NCBI RefSeq assembly: GCF_014646275.1
Contig: NZ_BMND01000003.1
Coordinates: forward strand, 186,001-250,000
DNA length: 64,000 nt
Direction of reading: 5' to 3'
Source: Streptomyces kronopolitis
Lineage (GTDB): Bacteria > Actinomycetota > Actinomycetes > Streptomycetales > Streptomycetaceae
Part shown: positions 8,535-18,679 of the stretch, piece by piece
Position numbering within the stretch: the stretch's first letter is position 1
Layout: each line of letters starts with the position of its first letter
Position numbers and translations under genes: made by a program
The notes under the pieces: generated by a model
Databases searched by the model: none
What the model saw: the letters and a program-made list of their open reading frames with translations, nothing else
Told to the model about the DNA's origin: nothing

Positions 8535-9550
8535 CGGCGGACCGGCTGGCCGACGGGCGGCCCGGGACCGCCGAGCTCAGGATCGGGGTGCTCGGCTGCG
8601 CGGACATCGCCCGGCGCAGGATGCTGCCAGCCCTTGCGGCCAGGCCGGGCATCCGCGTCGCGGCGGTCGCGAGCCGCGCCCGGGAGAAGGCCAAGTCCTT
8701 CGCGATGCAGTTCGGTTGCGATGCCGACGACGACTACGAGCGGCTGCTCGCCCGGCCGGACCTCGACGCGGTGTATATCCCCCTGCCCACCGGCCTGCAT
8801 GCGCTCTGGACGGCCCGGGCACTCGAGGCGGGCAAGCACGTGCTGGTGGAGAAGTCGGCCACCGGTACGCTCGCCGAGGCGCAGGACGTGGTCGCCCTGG
8901 CGCGCGAGCGTGGCCTGGCTCTGATGGAAAACTTCGCGTTCGTCCACCACAGCCAGCACGCGACTGCGAAGCAACGGCTGCTGTATGGCGAGATCGGTGA
9001 ACTCCGAGTGCTGCAAGCATCGTTCGGCATCCCGCCGCGTCCGCCTGGGGACATCCGTTACCGGCGGGAGCTGGGCGGTGGGGCGCTGCTGGACGTCGGT
9101 GCCTATCCGCTGCGCGCCGCCCTGATGTACCTGGGCGATGGCGTCCAGGTCATCGGCGCGGTGCTGCGGGTCGGCTCGAACCAGGAGGTGGACACGGCTG
9201 GAAGCGTGCTTCTGGCCTCGCCGGACGGCGTCACCGCCGAGCTCAGCTTCGGGTTCGAACACGGCTACCGCAGCCACTGCGCGCTGTGGGGGACGGAAGG
9301 GCGGCTCGTACTCGACCAGCCCTTCACCCCGCCGACGACCGCCCGGCCCATCCTGCGGCTGTCCCGTCAGGACCACGTCCAGCAGTTCGTGCTCGACGCC
9401 GATGACCAGTTCGGCAACACTGCGGCGAGTTTCGCGGGGCTCTCCCAGGGGCCGGCCACCGTTCGTGAGGAGCAGTACACGCGGATCCTGCGTCAGGCCG
9501 CTCTGCTGAGCACTGTCCGGGACACGGCCCGGGTGCTGCGGTCGAGCTGA
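8531..9550 (+). CDS. NDP-hexose 3-ketoreductase, Gfo/Idh/MocA family
   Basis: A 339-residue protein starting with GTG in a GTGA overlap with the 2,3-dehydratase. The N-terminal Rossmann segment IGVLGCADIARRRMLP is characteristic of antibiotic-pathway 3-ketoreductases, which reduce C-3 after 2,3-dehydration to yield the 2,6-dideoxy-4-keto sugar. The usual EKP motif reads EKS (LVEKSATG). The stereochemical outcome at C-3 cannot be predicted. The pathway then still needs a 4-ketoreductase. Confidence 0.92.
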   Translation: MTADRLADGRPGTAELRIGVLGCADIARRRMLPALAARPGIRVAAVASRAREKAKSFAMQFGCDADDDYERLLARPDLDAVYIPLPTGLHALWTARALEAGKHVLVEKSATGTLAEAQDVVALARERGLALMENFAFVHHSQHATAKQRLLYGEIGELRVLQASFGIPPRPPGDIRYRRELGGGALLDVGAYPLRAALMYLGDGVQVIGAVLRVGSNQEVDTAGSVLLASPDGVTAELSFGFEHGYRSHCALWGTEGRLVLDQPFTPPTTARPILRLSRQDHVQQFVLDADDQFGNTAASFAGLSQGPATVREEQYTRILRQAALLSTVRDTARVLRSS

Positions 9551-9611
9551 CCGGCCGCGCCGACATACATGCCACCAAGCCGATCAACTGACCAGCCTCT
9601 GAGGAGAGATA

Positions 9612-11237
9612 ATGGAAGATGTGAGCGTTTCCGTGCTCATCGTGGGAGGAGGGCTAGTTGGTCTTTCGGCGGCAGTCTTCCTCACCTGGCAGGGAGAGCA
9701 GCCGCTCCTCATAGAGCGCCACCCCGGAACCTCGCTCCACCCCCGGGCCCGCGGTGTGAACGTCCGGGCGATGGAGCTGTTCCGGCAGGTCGGCCTGGAG
9801 GACCGGATCCGGGCCACCGAGTCGGCCGTCGCGCTCGCCGACAACAGTGGCATCGTCCGGATGGAGTCCCTGGCCGGACTCCAGGCCCCGGGCTTCAACC
9901 GGGAGTACCTGGGCGAGGACGCGCGGGACGTCAGCCCCACCGGCTGGACCTTGTGCGAGCAGGACGACCTGGAGCCGGTGCTCCGGGCACGCGCGGAGGA
10001 AGACGGAGCCGACCTGCGCTTCGGGCACGAGCTGGTCGGGCACATCCAGGACGCCGAGGGCGTGACCGCCACCGTGCGCCACCGCCCCACCGGCGAGGAG
10101 TACGCGGTGCGAGCCCGCTACCTCGTGGTGGCCGACGGCGCCGGAAGCCCGATCCGCGAGCAGCTCGGCATTGCACGGCAGGGGCGTGGCCTCCTCGCGC
10201 GGTACCTGAACATCCACTTCCGTGCCGACCTCACCGAGGTGCTCGGGGAGCGGCGCTTCGTCATGGCGTACGTCCTCAACGATGAGGTGACCGCGGGGCT
10301 GCTGCCGATCAACAACACCGACCGGTGGCTGCTGCACGTTCCCCTGGACCCGAAGGCTGACTCCGACCAGGATGGCTGGGACGAGGCGCGCTGCGAAGCG
10401 GCCGTGCGGGCCGCGGCGGGTGTCCCGGACCTGCCGGTGAAGATCCTGGGGGCCCAGCCCTGGCAGGCGGCGGGACTGGTGGCCGAGACCTTTCGGGTGG
10501 GGCGGCTCTTCCTCGTCGGGGACAGCGCCCATGTCATGCCGCCGACGGGGGCGTTCGGTTCGGCCACGGGCATCCAGGACGCCCACAACCTCGCGTGGAA
10601 GCTGGCCATGGTGCTGCGCGGCGAGGCATCCGAGGCGCTGCTCGACAGCTACGAGGCCGAGCGCGAGCCGGTGGCCCGGACCACGGTACGGCAGACCGTG
10701 CTGCGCTCGCTGGACCGGCCCGGCCACGGCGAGCAGATCCCGGAAGGCGCGATCCTGCCCGACCACGTGGTCGCGCTCGGATACCGCTACCCGGTGCGCG
10801 ATGTCGCTCCCGAGGACGTGCTGACGCGGGACGACGGTTCCGCCGCTCCGGGTACGCGGGCCCCGCACCTGTGGTTGGAGCGGGACGGTGTGCGGATCTC
10901 CTCGCTGGACCTCTACGACGGCTGCGGGATGGCCCTGGTGGCCGGGCCTGAGGCGGGGGACTGGCGCGAGGCCGCGTCCGGTGTCCCGGTGCCGATAACC
11001 GTCCACCGGATCGGGGCGGACCAGCTCACCGACCCGTTGCAGCGGTGGTCCAGGACCCACGGTGTTCCGCGCGATGGCGCCGTGCTCGTCCGGCCGGACG
11101 GATTCGTCCTGGACCGCTTCACTGGCGAGGCCGACCCCCGGACCGCCCTCACCGAGGCGCTGAGCACGCTGTTGGGAAGTCAGCCCGGTACCGACGCGGT
11201 CACCGCCGCCACGAACGATGTCAGGAGCCACGGATGA
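9612..11237 (+). CDS. FAD-dependent aromatic polyketide hydroxylase
   Basis: A 541-residue class A flavin monooxygenase with GGGLVGLSAA near residue 13, a DG motif (VVADGAGSPIREQ) and the GD motif GDSAHVMPPTGAFG. The C-terminal thioredoxin-like extension is as in aklavinone-11-hydroxylase and PgaE-type enzymes. It probably hydroxylates the aromatic core using NAD(P)H and oxygen. GAGGAGAG precedes the ATG, and the stop overlaps the next gene, tying it to the same transcript as the deoxysugar genes. Confidence 0.92.
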   Translation: MEDVSVSVLIVGGGLVGLSAAVFLTWQGEQPLLIERHPGTSLHPRARGVNVRAMELFRQVGLEDRIRATESAVALADNSGIVRMESLAGLQAPGFNREYLGEDARDVSPTGWTLCEQDDLEPVLRARAEEDGADLRFGHELVGHIQDAEGVTATVRHRPTGEEYAVRARYLVVADGAGSPIREQLGIARQGRGLLARYLNIHFRADLTEVLGERRFVMAYVLNDEVTAGLLPINNTDRWLLHVPLDPKADSDQDGWDEARCEAAVRAAAGVPDLPVKILGAQPWQAAGLVAETFRVGRLFLVGDSAHVMPPTGAFGSATGIQDAHNLAWKLAMVLRGEASEALLDSYEAEREPVARTTVRQTVLRSLDRPGHGEQIPEGAILPDHVVALGYRYPVRDVAPEDVLTRDDGSAAPGTRAPHLWLERDGVRISSLDLYDGCGMALVAGPEAGDWREAASGVPVPITVHRIGADQLTDPLQRWSRTHGVPRDGAVLVRPDGFVLDRFTGEADPRTALTEALSTLLGSQPGTDAVTAATNDVRSHG

Positions 11238-11932
11238 GGCTGCACCTGTTCAAGCTCGGCACCACTCCGATCGGCGCGCCCGTGCCGGGGTACCTCGTCC
11301 AGACCGAGGACGGCACCAACGTGCTGGTGGACACCGGGTTCTCGCGCGCGGCGGCGGGCCCCGGAGCCTTCATCAGCGTCGGACCCGACGAGGGCGTGGA
11401 GGCCAGGCTCGCTGCCCTCGAGCTGCGGCCGCAGGACATCCACCTGGTGGTGTGCACCCACCTGGACCCGGATCACGCCGGCAACCACGACCTCTTCACC
11501 GACGCCGAGTTCGTCGTCCAGCGCAGCCACTACGAGCTGGCGACGTCGAGTGAGCTGGGTCGGCTGGAGATGGCCAGGGGGAGCTGGGACCTGCCCCACC
11601 TGAAGTACCGGCGGGTCGAGGGCGACACCGAGCTGCTCCCCGGCGTGCTGCTTGTGGAGAGCTCCGGACACGTCCAGGGGCACCAGTCGGTGCTCGTCCG
11701 GCTGCCACGGACCGGCGCGGTGCTGCTGGCGGCCGACGCCATCCCCTCGACAGAGTTCCTCGACCCCGAGCAGCGGGCGATGACGCCGTTCGACGTGGAC
11801 GAGGCCGCGGTCCGTGCGAGCACCCGCAGGCTGGTCGAGCTGGCGGAGGCCGAGGGCGCGCTGCTGGTCCACGGCCATGACGCGCAGCAGTGGCAGACAC
11901 TGCGGACCGCGCCGACCGCGTACTACGACTGA
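11234..11932 (+). CDS. Metallo-beta-lactamase-fold hydrolase (AHL-lactonase-like)
   Basis: A 232-residue protein with the metal-binding signature CTHLDPDHAGNHD (HxxxDH form, near residue 75) and downstream ligands in SSGHVQGHQS and DAIPS. It resembles the N-acyl-homoserine-lactonase-like group of the metallo-beta-lactamase superfamily. In an aromatic polyketide operon the likeliest roles are hydrolysis of an ester, lactone or thioester intermediate, or detoxification. Quorum quenching is not implied. It is the last gene of the first rightward operon. Confidence 0.86.
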   Translation: MRLHLFKLGTTPIGAPVPGYLVQTEDGTNVLVDTGFSRAAAGPGAFISVGPDEGVEARLAALELRPQDIHLVVCTHLDPDHAGNHDLFTDAEFVVQRSHYELATSSELGRLEMARGSWDLPHLKYRRVEGDTELLPGVLLVESSGHVQGHQSVLVRLPRTGAVLLAADAIPSTEFLDPEQRAMTPFDVDEAAVRASTRRLVELAEAEGALLVHGHDAQQWQTLRTAPTAYYD

Positions 11933-11940
11933 GCCGTCCC

Positions 11941-11980
11941 ACGGCGCGGGGCGGCGGGCAAGCCCGCCGCCCCGCGCCGT
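11941..11980. terminator. Bidirectional hairpin terminator between convergent genes
   Basis: A perfect 19-bp GC-rich inverted repeat (11941-11959 and 11962-11980) with a 2-base loop lies between the convergent stops of the metallo-hydrolase and the P450. There is no T tract, as is common in Streptomyces. Confidence 0.75.
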
Positions 11981-11998
11981 TCGTGCTGGACGGCTCAG

Positions 11999-13195
11999 TC
12001 ACCACCGGACGGGCAGCGCCCGCGGACCGCGCTGCATGGTGCGCAGATCCCACTCCAGGTCCTCCACCGCCACGTCCAGGCGTAGTCCGGGGAAGCGGGC
12101 GACCAGCGAGCCCACCGCGATGGCGAGTTCCGCGCGGGCGAGCTGGGCTCCCAGACAGCGGTGCGGGCCGTGGCCGAAGCCGATGTGCGGATTGGGGCTG
12201 CGGGTCATGTCCAGCCGGTCGGGATCGGTGAACACGGTGGCGTCCCGGTCCGCGGAGATCACGGCCGGCAGTACGGCCTCGCCCGCGCGGACCAGGGTGC
12301 CGCCCAGTGCTACGTCCTCCAGTGCGACCCGCACCGTGCCGCCGCTGACCGCGGCCGGGGTGTACCGGACCAACTCGTCCACCGCGCCCTCGATCAGCTC
12401 GGGCTGCTCGCGGAGCAGCTCCCACTGCTCCGGGTGCCGGAGCAGTGCCAGCACGCCTCCGCTGATCGAGTGGGCCACCGTCTCCACCCCGGCGACGAGC
12501 AGGGTGACCCCGAAGGTCACCAGCTCGTCCTCGTCCAGGCGTTCCTCCTGGGGGGCGTTGGCGAGGTCGCTGAGCAGGTCGTCATCGGGCTGCCGGCGCT
12601 TCTCCTGGATCAGCTGCGCGAGGTAGCCCTTGAGTGAGGCCGTGGCACCCTCGATCTCCTCGGCGGAGTTCGCGGTGACGCTGAGGTAGACCTGGGACCA
12701 TGCCCCGAACTGCTCCTGGTCGGTGACCGGCACACCGAGCAGCTCGCAGATCACCGTGACCGGCAGCGGCCTGGCGACCGTGGTGACCAGGTCGGCGCCC
12801 GGACCGGCCGCCGCCAGGGCGTCCAGCAACCGGTCGGTGGTCTGGTGGATGCGCGGCCGCAGCCCGTTGATCCGCCTGGTGGAGAACGCCCGCATGGCGA
12901 TCCGGCGCAGCCGGGTGTGCTCGGGCGGGTCCATTGTGGTGATGGATCGGGCTTCCAGCGCCGCGCGCCGGGCCCGTGGAGCGCCGGCGCGGGCGGCGGC
13001 GGCCCGGCTGAAACGGGGGTCCGAGAGCAGCTGGCGGTTGTCTTCGTACCGGGCGGCGATCCAGGCCGGGTCCCCGGTCGGTAGCGCCACCCGGTGCAGG
13101 CCGTCCGTGGCGCGCAGGTCGTCGAACTCCGTGGCGGGGAGCCAGGGTTGGGCCGTTGGGAAGGGAAAGGGCGTTGCAGGATGTTCAGTGGTCAC
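11999..13195 (-). CDS. Cytochrome P450
   Basis: A 398-residue P450 with the I-helix AGVET, the K-helix ELVR, and the heme-binding FGHGPHRCLG with Cys347 as iron ligand. It starts at GTG with AGGAAA upstream. Actinomycete P450s of this size are soluble class I enzymes that use separate ferredoxin and reductase; neither partner is in the window. It probably oxidises or couples the polyketide core. It is third in a leftward block after the amidohydrolase and glycosyltransferase, 131 bases downstream of the latter. Confidence 0.95.
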   Translation of the reverse strand: MTTEHPATPFPFPTAQPWLPATEFDDLRATDGLHRVALPTGDPAWIAARYEDNRQLLSDPRFSRAAAARAGAPRARRAALEARSITTMDPPEHTRLRRIAMRAFSTRRINGLRPRIHQTTDRLLDALAAAGPGADLVTTVARPLPVTVICELLGVPVTDQEQFGAWSQVYLSVTANSAEEIEGATASLKGYLAQLIQEKRRQPDDDLLSDLANAPQEERLDEDELVTFGVTLLVAGVETVAHSISGGVLALLRHPEQWELLREQPELIEGAVDELVRYTPAAVSGGTVRVALEDVALGGTLVRAGEAVLPAVISADRDATVFTDPDRLDMTRSPNPHIGFGHGPHRCLGAQLARAELAIAVGSLVARFPGLRLDVAVEDLEWDLRTMQRGPRALPVRW

Positions 13196-13326
13196 GTCTG
13201 TTTCCTGGTGAGGTGTGGTGTCCTGATGGGATATGAGGCCCCCCGCCTCGGGCCTGTCTCCGCGGACCGGTCAAGGCGAGGGTGGGGAACGGGAAGGGCT
13301 GGCGGGAGCTGCGACGGCCTCGAGGT

Positions 13327-14628
13327 TCAGCGGCGGGTCGCGAGGACCGGCCGCCGGGTCGCGATGAGCTCTTCGAGGAGCACCGCCACCTCCTGCGGCG
13401 CCCGGCGCCCGGCGAAGGCGGTGCGCATCGCGGACGCCTTCCGCCGGTAGCCGGGATCGATCAGGACGGTGCGCACGGCCTCGGCGAGGACTGGGACGGG
13501 CGGACGCTTCGACCGCAGGTCGATGCCGGCGCCGCTCCAGGCGAGCCGGGCGCAGACCTCGGGCTTGTCCTCCGTTACCCCGGCGGCCACGATCGGGACG
13601 CCGTGGGCGAGGGCGAGCTGGACCGTGCCGTAGCCGCCGTTGGTGACCATGGCGCTCAGGTGGGGCATCAACTCTGCGTAGGGCAGGAACGGTTCGACGT
13701 GGACGTTCGCCGGCAGCGAGGCGGGATCCAGGTCAGGGTGGGACGCGCCCGCTGTGGTCACGACGACGGTGATGTCCTGACCGGCCAGCGCTTGGACGGT
13801 CGGTACCACCAGCTCGCCCAGGTCGCGGGCGCCGGTGCCCTGGGTGACGAGGACGACGGGCCGGTCCTTCTCCAGCTTGGGCCACCAGTCGGGCAGCGGG
13901 CCGGGCGGAGGAACGGCTGGGAACAGCGGTCCGACGAAGTGCACCTGCTCGGGCAGGCGCCGGCGCGGGTACTCAAACTCGGCCACGGTCGCCTGCACGT
14001 ACAGGTACGGGGTGAGGTTGGCGTCGAACGGGCTGGAGCGAACCGGTGACAGGCCGAGCTCCCGCCGGATGACGTTCATCTGGTCGAGCGGCTCCGGGAA
14101 CCGGCGCCGTTCGGACGTCTCGGTGTACCAGTTGCGGATCCGCAGCCAGGGCTGCCCCCCGGGCGGCCAGCCCTTCCCGAACGGCGGCACCCACGGGTCC
14201 GGAATGGCCAGGGGCGCCACGCTGAGCGTCGCCCACAGCTCTCCGTGCAGCTCGTGAATGAGCGAGGCGGCGGCCATGGTGGAGTCGGCGAGCAGGACGT
14301 CCGCCCCGTACCGAGCCATCAGCGCCTTGAGGTCGCGGTACTGCCCCGGCACGGGGCGGACGAAGACGTGTTCCAGGAACCACGGTCCGCGGGCCTCGGA
14401 CGGCAGGGACAAGAACTCGGGGTACTCGTCGGTCAGTCGGTCGAGGTCGACGAATCTGCCGTCCTCGGGCGGTGCGAATTCGGCACTGGAGCGTGCGACC
14501 CGGTCGGCATAGGCGGTGCCCGTGTACCAGATCACCCGGTGCCCGCGTTCGACCAGTTCGGTCGCGACCGGGCCGAACGGATTGACGTGACCGCTTGCGG
14601 CCAGGGTGGCCAAGAGGATGGTGGACAT
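13327..14628 (-). CDS. Glycosyltransferase, MGT/UGT (GT1) family
   Basis: A 433-residue GT-B enzyme. The N-terminal acceptor domain opens ILLATLAASGHVNP, and the nucleotide-sugar loop reads TNGGYGTVQLALAHGVP, where many relatives have HHGG. Two adjacent ATGs occur (14631 and 14628); the GGAG site spaces best for the second. Possible roles are attaching the cluster's deoxysugar or, as in macrolide glycosyltransferases, inactivating the product for self-protection. It diverges strongly from the second glycosyltransferase at 18680. Confidence 0.9.
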   Translation of the reverse strand: MSTILLATLAASGHVNPFGPVATELVERGHRVIWYTGTAYADRVARSSAEFAPPEDGRFVDLDRLTDEYPEFLSLPSEARGPWFLEHVFVRPVPGQYRDLKALMARYGADVLLADSTMAAASLIHELHGELWATLSVAPLAIPDPWVPPFGKGWPPGGQPWLRIRNWYTETSERRRFPEPLDQMNVIRRELGLSPVRSSPFDANLTPYLYVQATVAEFEYPRRRLPEQVHFVGPLFPAVPPPGPLPDWWPKLEKDRPVVLVTQGTGARDLGELVVPTVQALAGQDITVVVTTAGASHPDLDPASLPANVHVEPFLPYAELMPHLSAMVTNGGYGTVQLALAHGVPIVAAGVTEDKPEVCARLAWSGAGIDLRSKRPPVPVLAEAVRTVLIDPGYRRKASAMRTAFAGRRAPQEVAVLLEELIATRRPVLATRR

Positions 14629-14802
14629 CATCCGCTCCGTTCGAGGAGTCGTGCCCGCCGCAGCGGTCGGCGAAGACACTGAGGTCAGCTGGCGGCCAAG
14701 GATCGTCCACCTCGCTGGACCCTGGCTGGACGCTCGCGCGGCCCGGCTGGACGCGTTCGTGCGGCGGGCTGTCGACTCCCGCTCACGCGGAGCGGGGGCT
14801 GT

Positions 14803-15999
14803 TCAGAACTGCCGGGTGACCTTGGCCCCGCGCTTCCAGATCCCCCGGATGGCCCGGGTGGCGCGGATGTTCAGGGTGGGGTCGCCCGCCACCAGGAGGA
14901 GGTCCGCGCGCAGACCGGGAGCGATCCGGCCCCGGTCGGACAGCGAGAAGATACGGGCAGGGTTCGCGGTGGCCGCGGTCAACGACTCTCGCGGGGTCAG
15001 CCCGGCGCGGACCAGCAGCTCCAGCTCCCGGTGCAGGCTGATGCCGTGCAGCCACATCACCGCGTCGGTCCCGGCCAGCAGCGGCACCCCGGCGGCGTGC
15101 GCCGAACGGACGGCGGTCTCGGCGGCCGCCACATCCACCGGGAGCCGTCGCGCGTTGCCCGCGCGGTGGCGCTCCAGCAGCGCCAGGTCCTCGGGGGCGA
15201 GCCGGCCGGCCACAGCCGGGTCGTCGGCGAGGGTGCCGAGCTCGGAGCTGCCGGAGAACAGCTCGACCATGCTGAGAGTGGGTATCGCGAAGGCCCCGTG
15301 CCGGGCTAAGGTCTCGCCGAATTCGGGCCCGGGCGCACGATCGACGAGCAGGTGGGCCAGACCGTGCGCGCCGGCCTCCACGGCGTCGAGGCCGGCCTGC
15401 ACGGTACCGGTGTGGACGATGGTGAGCATGCCGCGCTCACGGGCCGCGGCGATGACCGCCGCCATGGTCTCCTTCCGGATCACCGGAAGCGTGCTGTCGT
15501 CCATGTGGCCCGAGACCTGGCCGTCGTCGTAGTGGACCTTGATGTAGTCCGATCCTTCGGCGATCCGGGCGTCGACGAAGTCGGCGGCCTCCTCGGGCTC
15601 GGTGAGAGTCGGGATCTCCGGGAAGCGCGCCGAGCCGTGCCCGCCGGGGACAGTGGCGGCGCAGCAGGCCGAGCGGAGGTCGGCGAGGGACGAACCGAGA
15701 GGGCCGTCCTGCTCCTTTTTCGCGGCGGCCATCTTGTCCGGGAAGTTCGCCATGTCCAGCTCGGTGGTGACCCCCCACGCCAGGGCCTGGCGCAGCGCGG
15801 CGCCGACGATGTGGGTGTGCGCGTCGATGAGCCCGGGGAGCACGGTGCACCCCTTGCCCTCCACCACCTCGGCGCCGGCCGGCACAGCGAGTCCGTGGCC
15901 GATCGCCTCGATGCGACCGTCCTCGACGACCACGGTGTCGTCGGAGGGGACGCGGTGTCCGTCGAAGATCCTTACGTCGCGAAAGACCGTCCGGGTCAT
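14803..15999 (-). CDS. Metal-dependent amidohydrolase
   Basis: A 398-residue amidohydrolase with the metal-binding GLIDAHTHI at 56-64, a Lys candidate ligand (YIKVHYDDG), HTGT near 196 and a late GTDAVMW aspartate motif. It resembles the imidazolonepropionase/Xaa-Pro dipeptidase-like group. A strong CAGGAGGAG site selects the ATG at 15999 over an upstream in-frame start at 16197. Codon 231 is TTA, so its translation should depend on the bldA tRNA. Its substrate in this cluster is unknown; hydrolysis of an amide, ester or lactone in the polyketide is plausible. Confidence 0.88.
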   Translation of the reverse strand: MTRTVFRDVRIFDGHRVPSDDTVVVEDGRIEAIGHGLAVPAGAEVVEGKGCTVLPGLIDAHTHIVGAALRQALAWGVTTELDMANFPDKMAAAKKEQDGPLGSSLADLRSACCAATVPGGHGSARFPEIPTLTEPEEAADFVDARIAEGSDYIKVHYDDGQVSGHMDDSTLPVIRKETMAAVIAAARERGMLTIVHTGTVQAGLDAVEAGAHGLAHLLVDRAPGPEFGETLARHGAFAIPTLSMVELFSGSSELGTLADDPAVAGRLAPEDLALLERHRAGNARRLPVDVAAAETAVRSAHAAGVPLLAGTDAVMWLHGISLHRELELLVRAGLTPRESLTAATANPARIFSLSDRGRIAPGLRADLLLVAGDPTLNIRATRAIRGIWKRGAKVTRQF

Positions 16000-16266
16000 G
16001 AGGCTCCTCCTGGGTATCCGGTGCTGCCATCGGGCGTCCACCGTGCGTCCAGCGCGCATGGTGAAGCTGGGGGCGGTTCCGGGGGTCTGCGCCCATGGAG
16101 GGGCTGTATCAGGAGGGACTCGACGGGGCTGTGGGAAGCCGGTCGGGGGCCACCGTAGGTGAAGAAGAGGGCGACTGTCCACGGGATGCGGAGCCACCCA
16201 GCGGCGTCAAGTCCTGTTCTTTGGTGGCGATATGACGGATATTCGGATGGGAGGAAAGCGGAGGCC
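16000..16266. promoter_or_regulatory. Divergent promoter region
   Basis: 267 bases separate the divergently transcribed amidohydrolase and flavin monooxygenase genes. Two leftward and rightward operons must initiate here. No convincing operator repeat was recognised; the AT-richer segment 16215-16250 is the likeliest promoter core for the rightward gene. Confidence 0.5.
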
Positions 16267-17757
<1,491 letters not shown>

Positions 17758-17831
17758 ACGCCGTTCTTGCAGCGCATCGCCCTTGGGACGCATGGTCCTT
17801 GGGCGCACCGGGAGAAATAGGAGAGGCAGAC

Positions 17832-18629
17832 ATGACTGGACCAGCGGCAGCGCCAGCTTACGAGACCTACGAGATCACGCTTCCCGGCGGCCGGAAGGTC
17901 CTGAGCCCGGAAGCCAACCAGGGGGTCGCGCTGTGGCAGGACGTCGTGGACAACGACATCTACGCCCAGGCGGTGGCCGGCCTGTCGGCCGGTGACGTCC
18001 TCTTCGACGTGGGGGCGAACATCGGGTTCGCCGCCTACCTCTTCACTGACCTCGTGCCCGGCCTGCGGGTGTACTCCTTCGAACCCGCCGAGGCCTGCTA
18101 CGCCTGCCTCAAGGTTAACGCGGCCCGTCAGCAGGCCGACATCACCGCGATCCAGACCGCCGTCGGTTCGAAGCCGGGGACGGCGGAACTGACCTACTAC
18201 CCCAAGTCGCCCGCGCAGAGCAGCCTTTATCCGGACAGCGACGAGGACCGCCGCAACAGCACGACCTACCTGGTCAACAGCGGTATCGGTGCGGACGTCG
18301 CCGACGCGTTCCTGGCGACCATGCACCAGGGGCACACCTACCCGGTCGAGGTCACCACGGTGGCTGCGGCCGTCGACGAGTACGGCGTAGACGAGATCGC
18401 CCTGCTGAAGATCGACGTGGAGCGGGCAGAACAGGACGTCCTGGACGGCATCGGCGAGGCGGGCTGGTCCAGGGTCCGCCGGGTGGTGGCCGAGATCCAC
18501 GACACTGACGGCCGGCTCGATGCCATCACCCGGCAGCTGTCCGAGCGCGGATTCACGGTCGAGGGCGGCCAGGAACGGCTGCTCGCGGGGACCAACGTCC
18601 ATATGCTGCTCGCTGCCAGGGGCCGCTGA
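17832..18629 (+). CDS. FkbM-family methyltransferase
   Basis: A 265-residue SAM-dependent methyltransferase with motif I DVGANIGFAAY and acidic motif II SFEPAEAC, matching the FkbM family that often O-methylates hydroxyls on antibiotics or their sugars. It sits between a flavin monooxygenase and a glycosyltransferase, which suits either a tailoring hydroxyl on the aglycone or a sugar hydroxyl. TAGGAGAGG lies just upstream of the ATG. Confidence 0.9.
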   Translation: MTGPAAAPAYETYEITLPGGRKVLSPEANQGVALWQDVVDNDIYAQAVAGLSAGDVLFDVGANIGFAAYLFTDLVPGLRVYSFEPAEACYACLKVNAARQQADITAIQTAVGSKPGTAELTYYPKSPAQSSLYPDSDEDRRNSTTYLVNSGIGADVADAFLATMHQGHTYPVEVTTVAAAVDEYGVDEIALLKIDVERAEQDVLDGIGEAGWSRVRRVVAEIHDTDGRLDAITRQLSERGFTVEGGQERLLAGTNVHMLLAARGR

Positions 18630-18679
18630 ACAGCCTGACCAGGTCGGCAGGTTCGTCGACTCAGGAATGTGGAGGTCTC

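Noticed and set aside
11234..11932. Quorum-quenching acyl-homoserine lactonase
   Set aside because: The metal motif fits the superfamily, but its place in a polyketide operon makes a tailoring or detoxifying hydrolase likelier.
14714..14752. GCTGGAC at 14714, 14725 and 14746 as possible SARP heptamers
   Set aside because: Spacings are 11 and 21, and common GC-rich words recur by chance; the position between co-directional genes gives no promoter.
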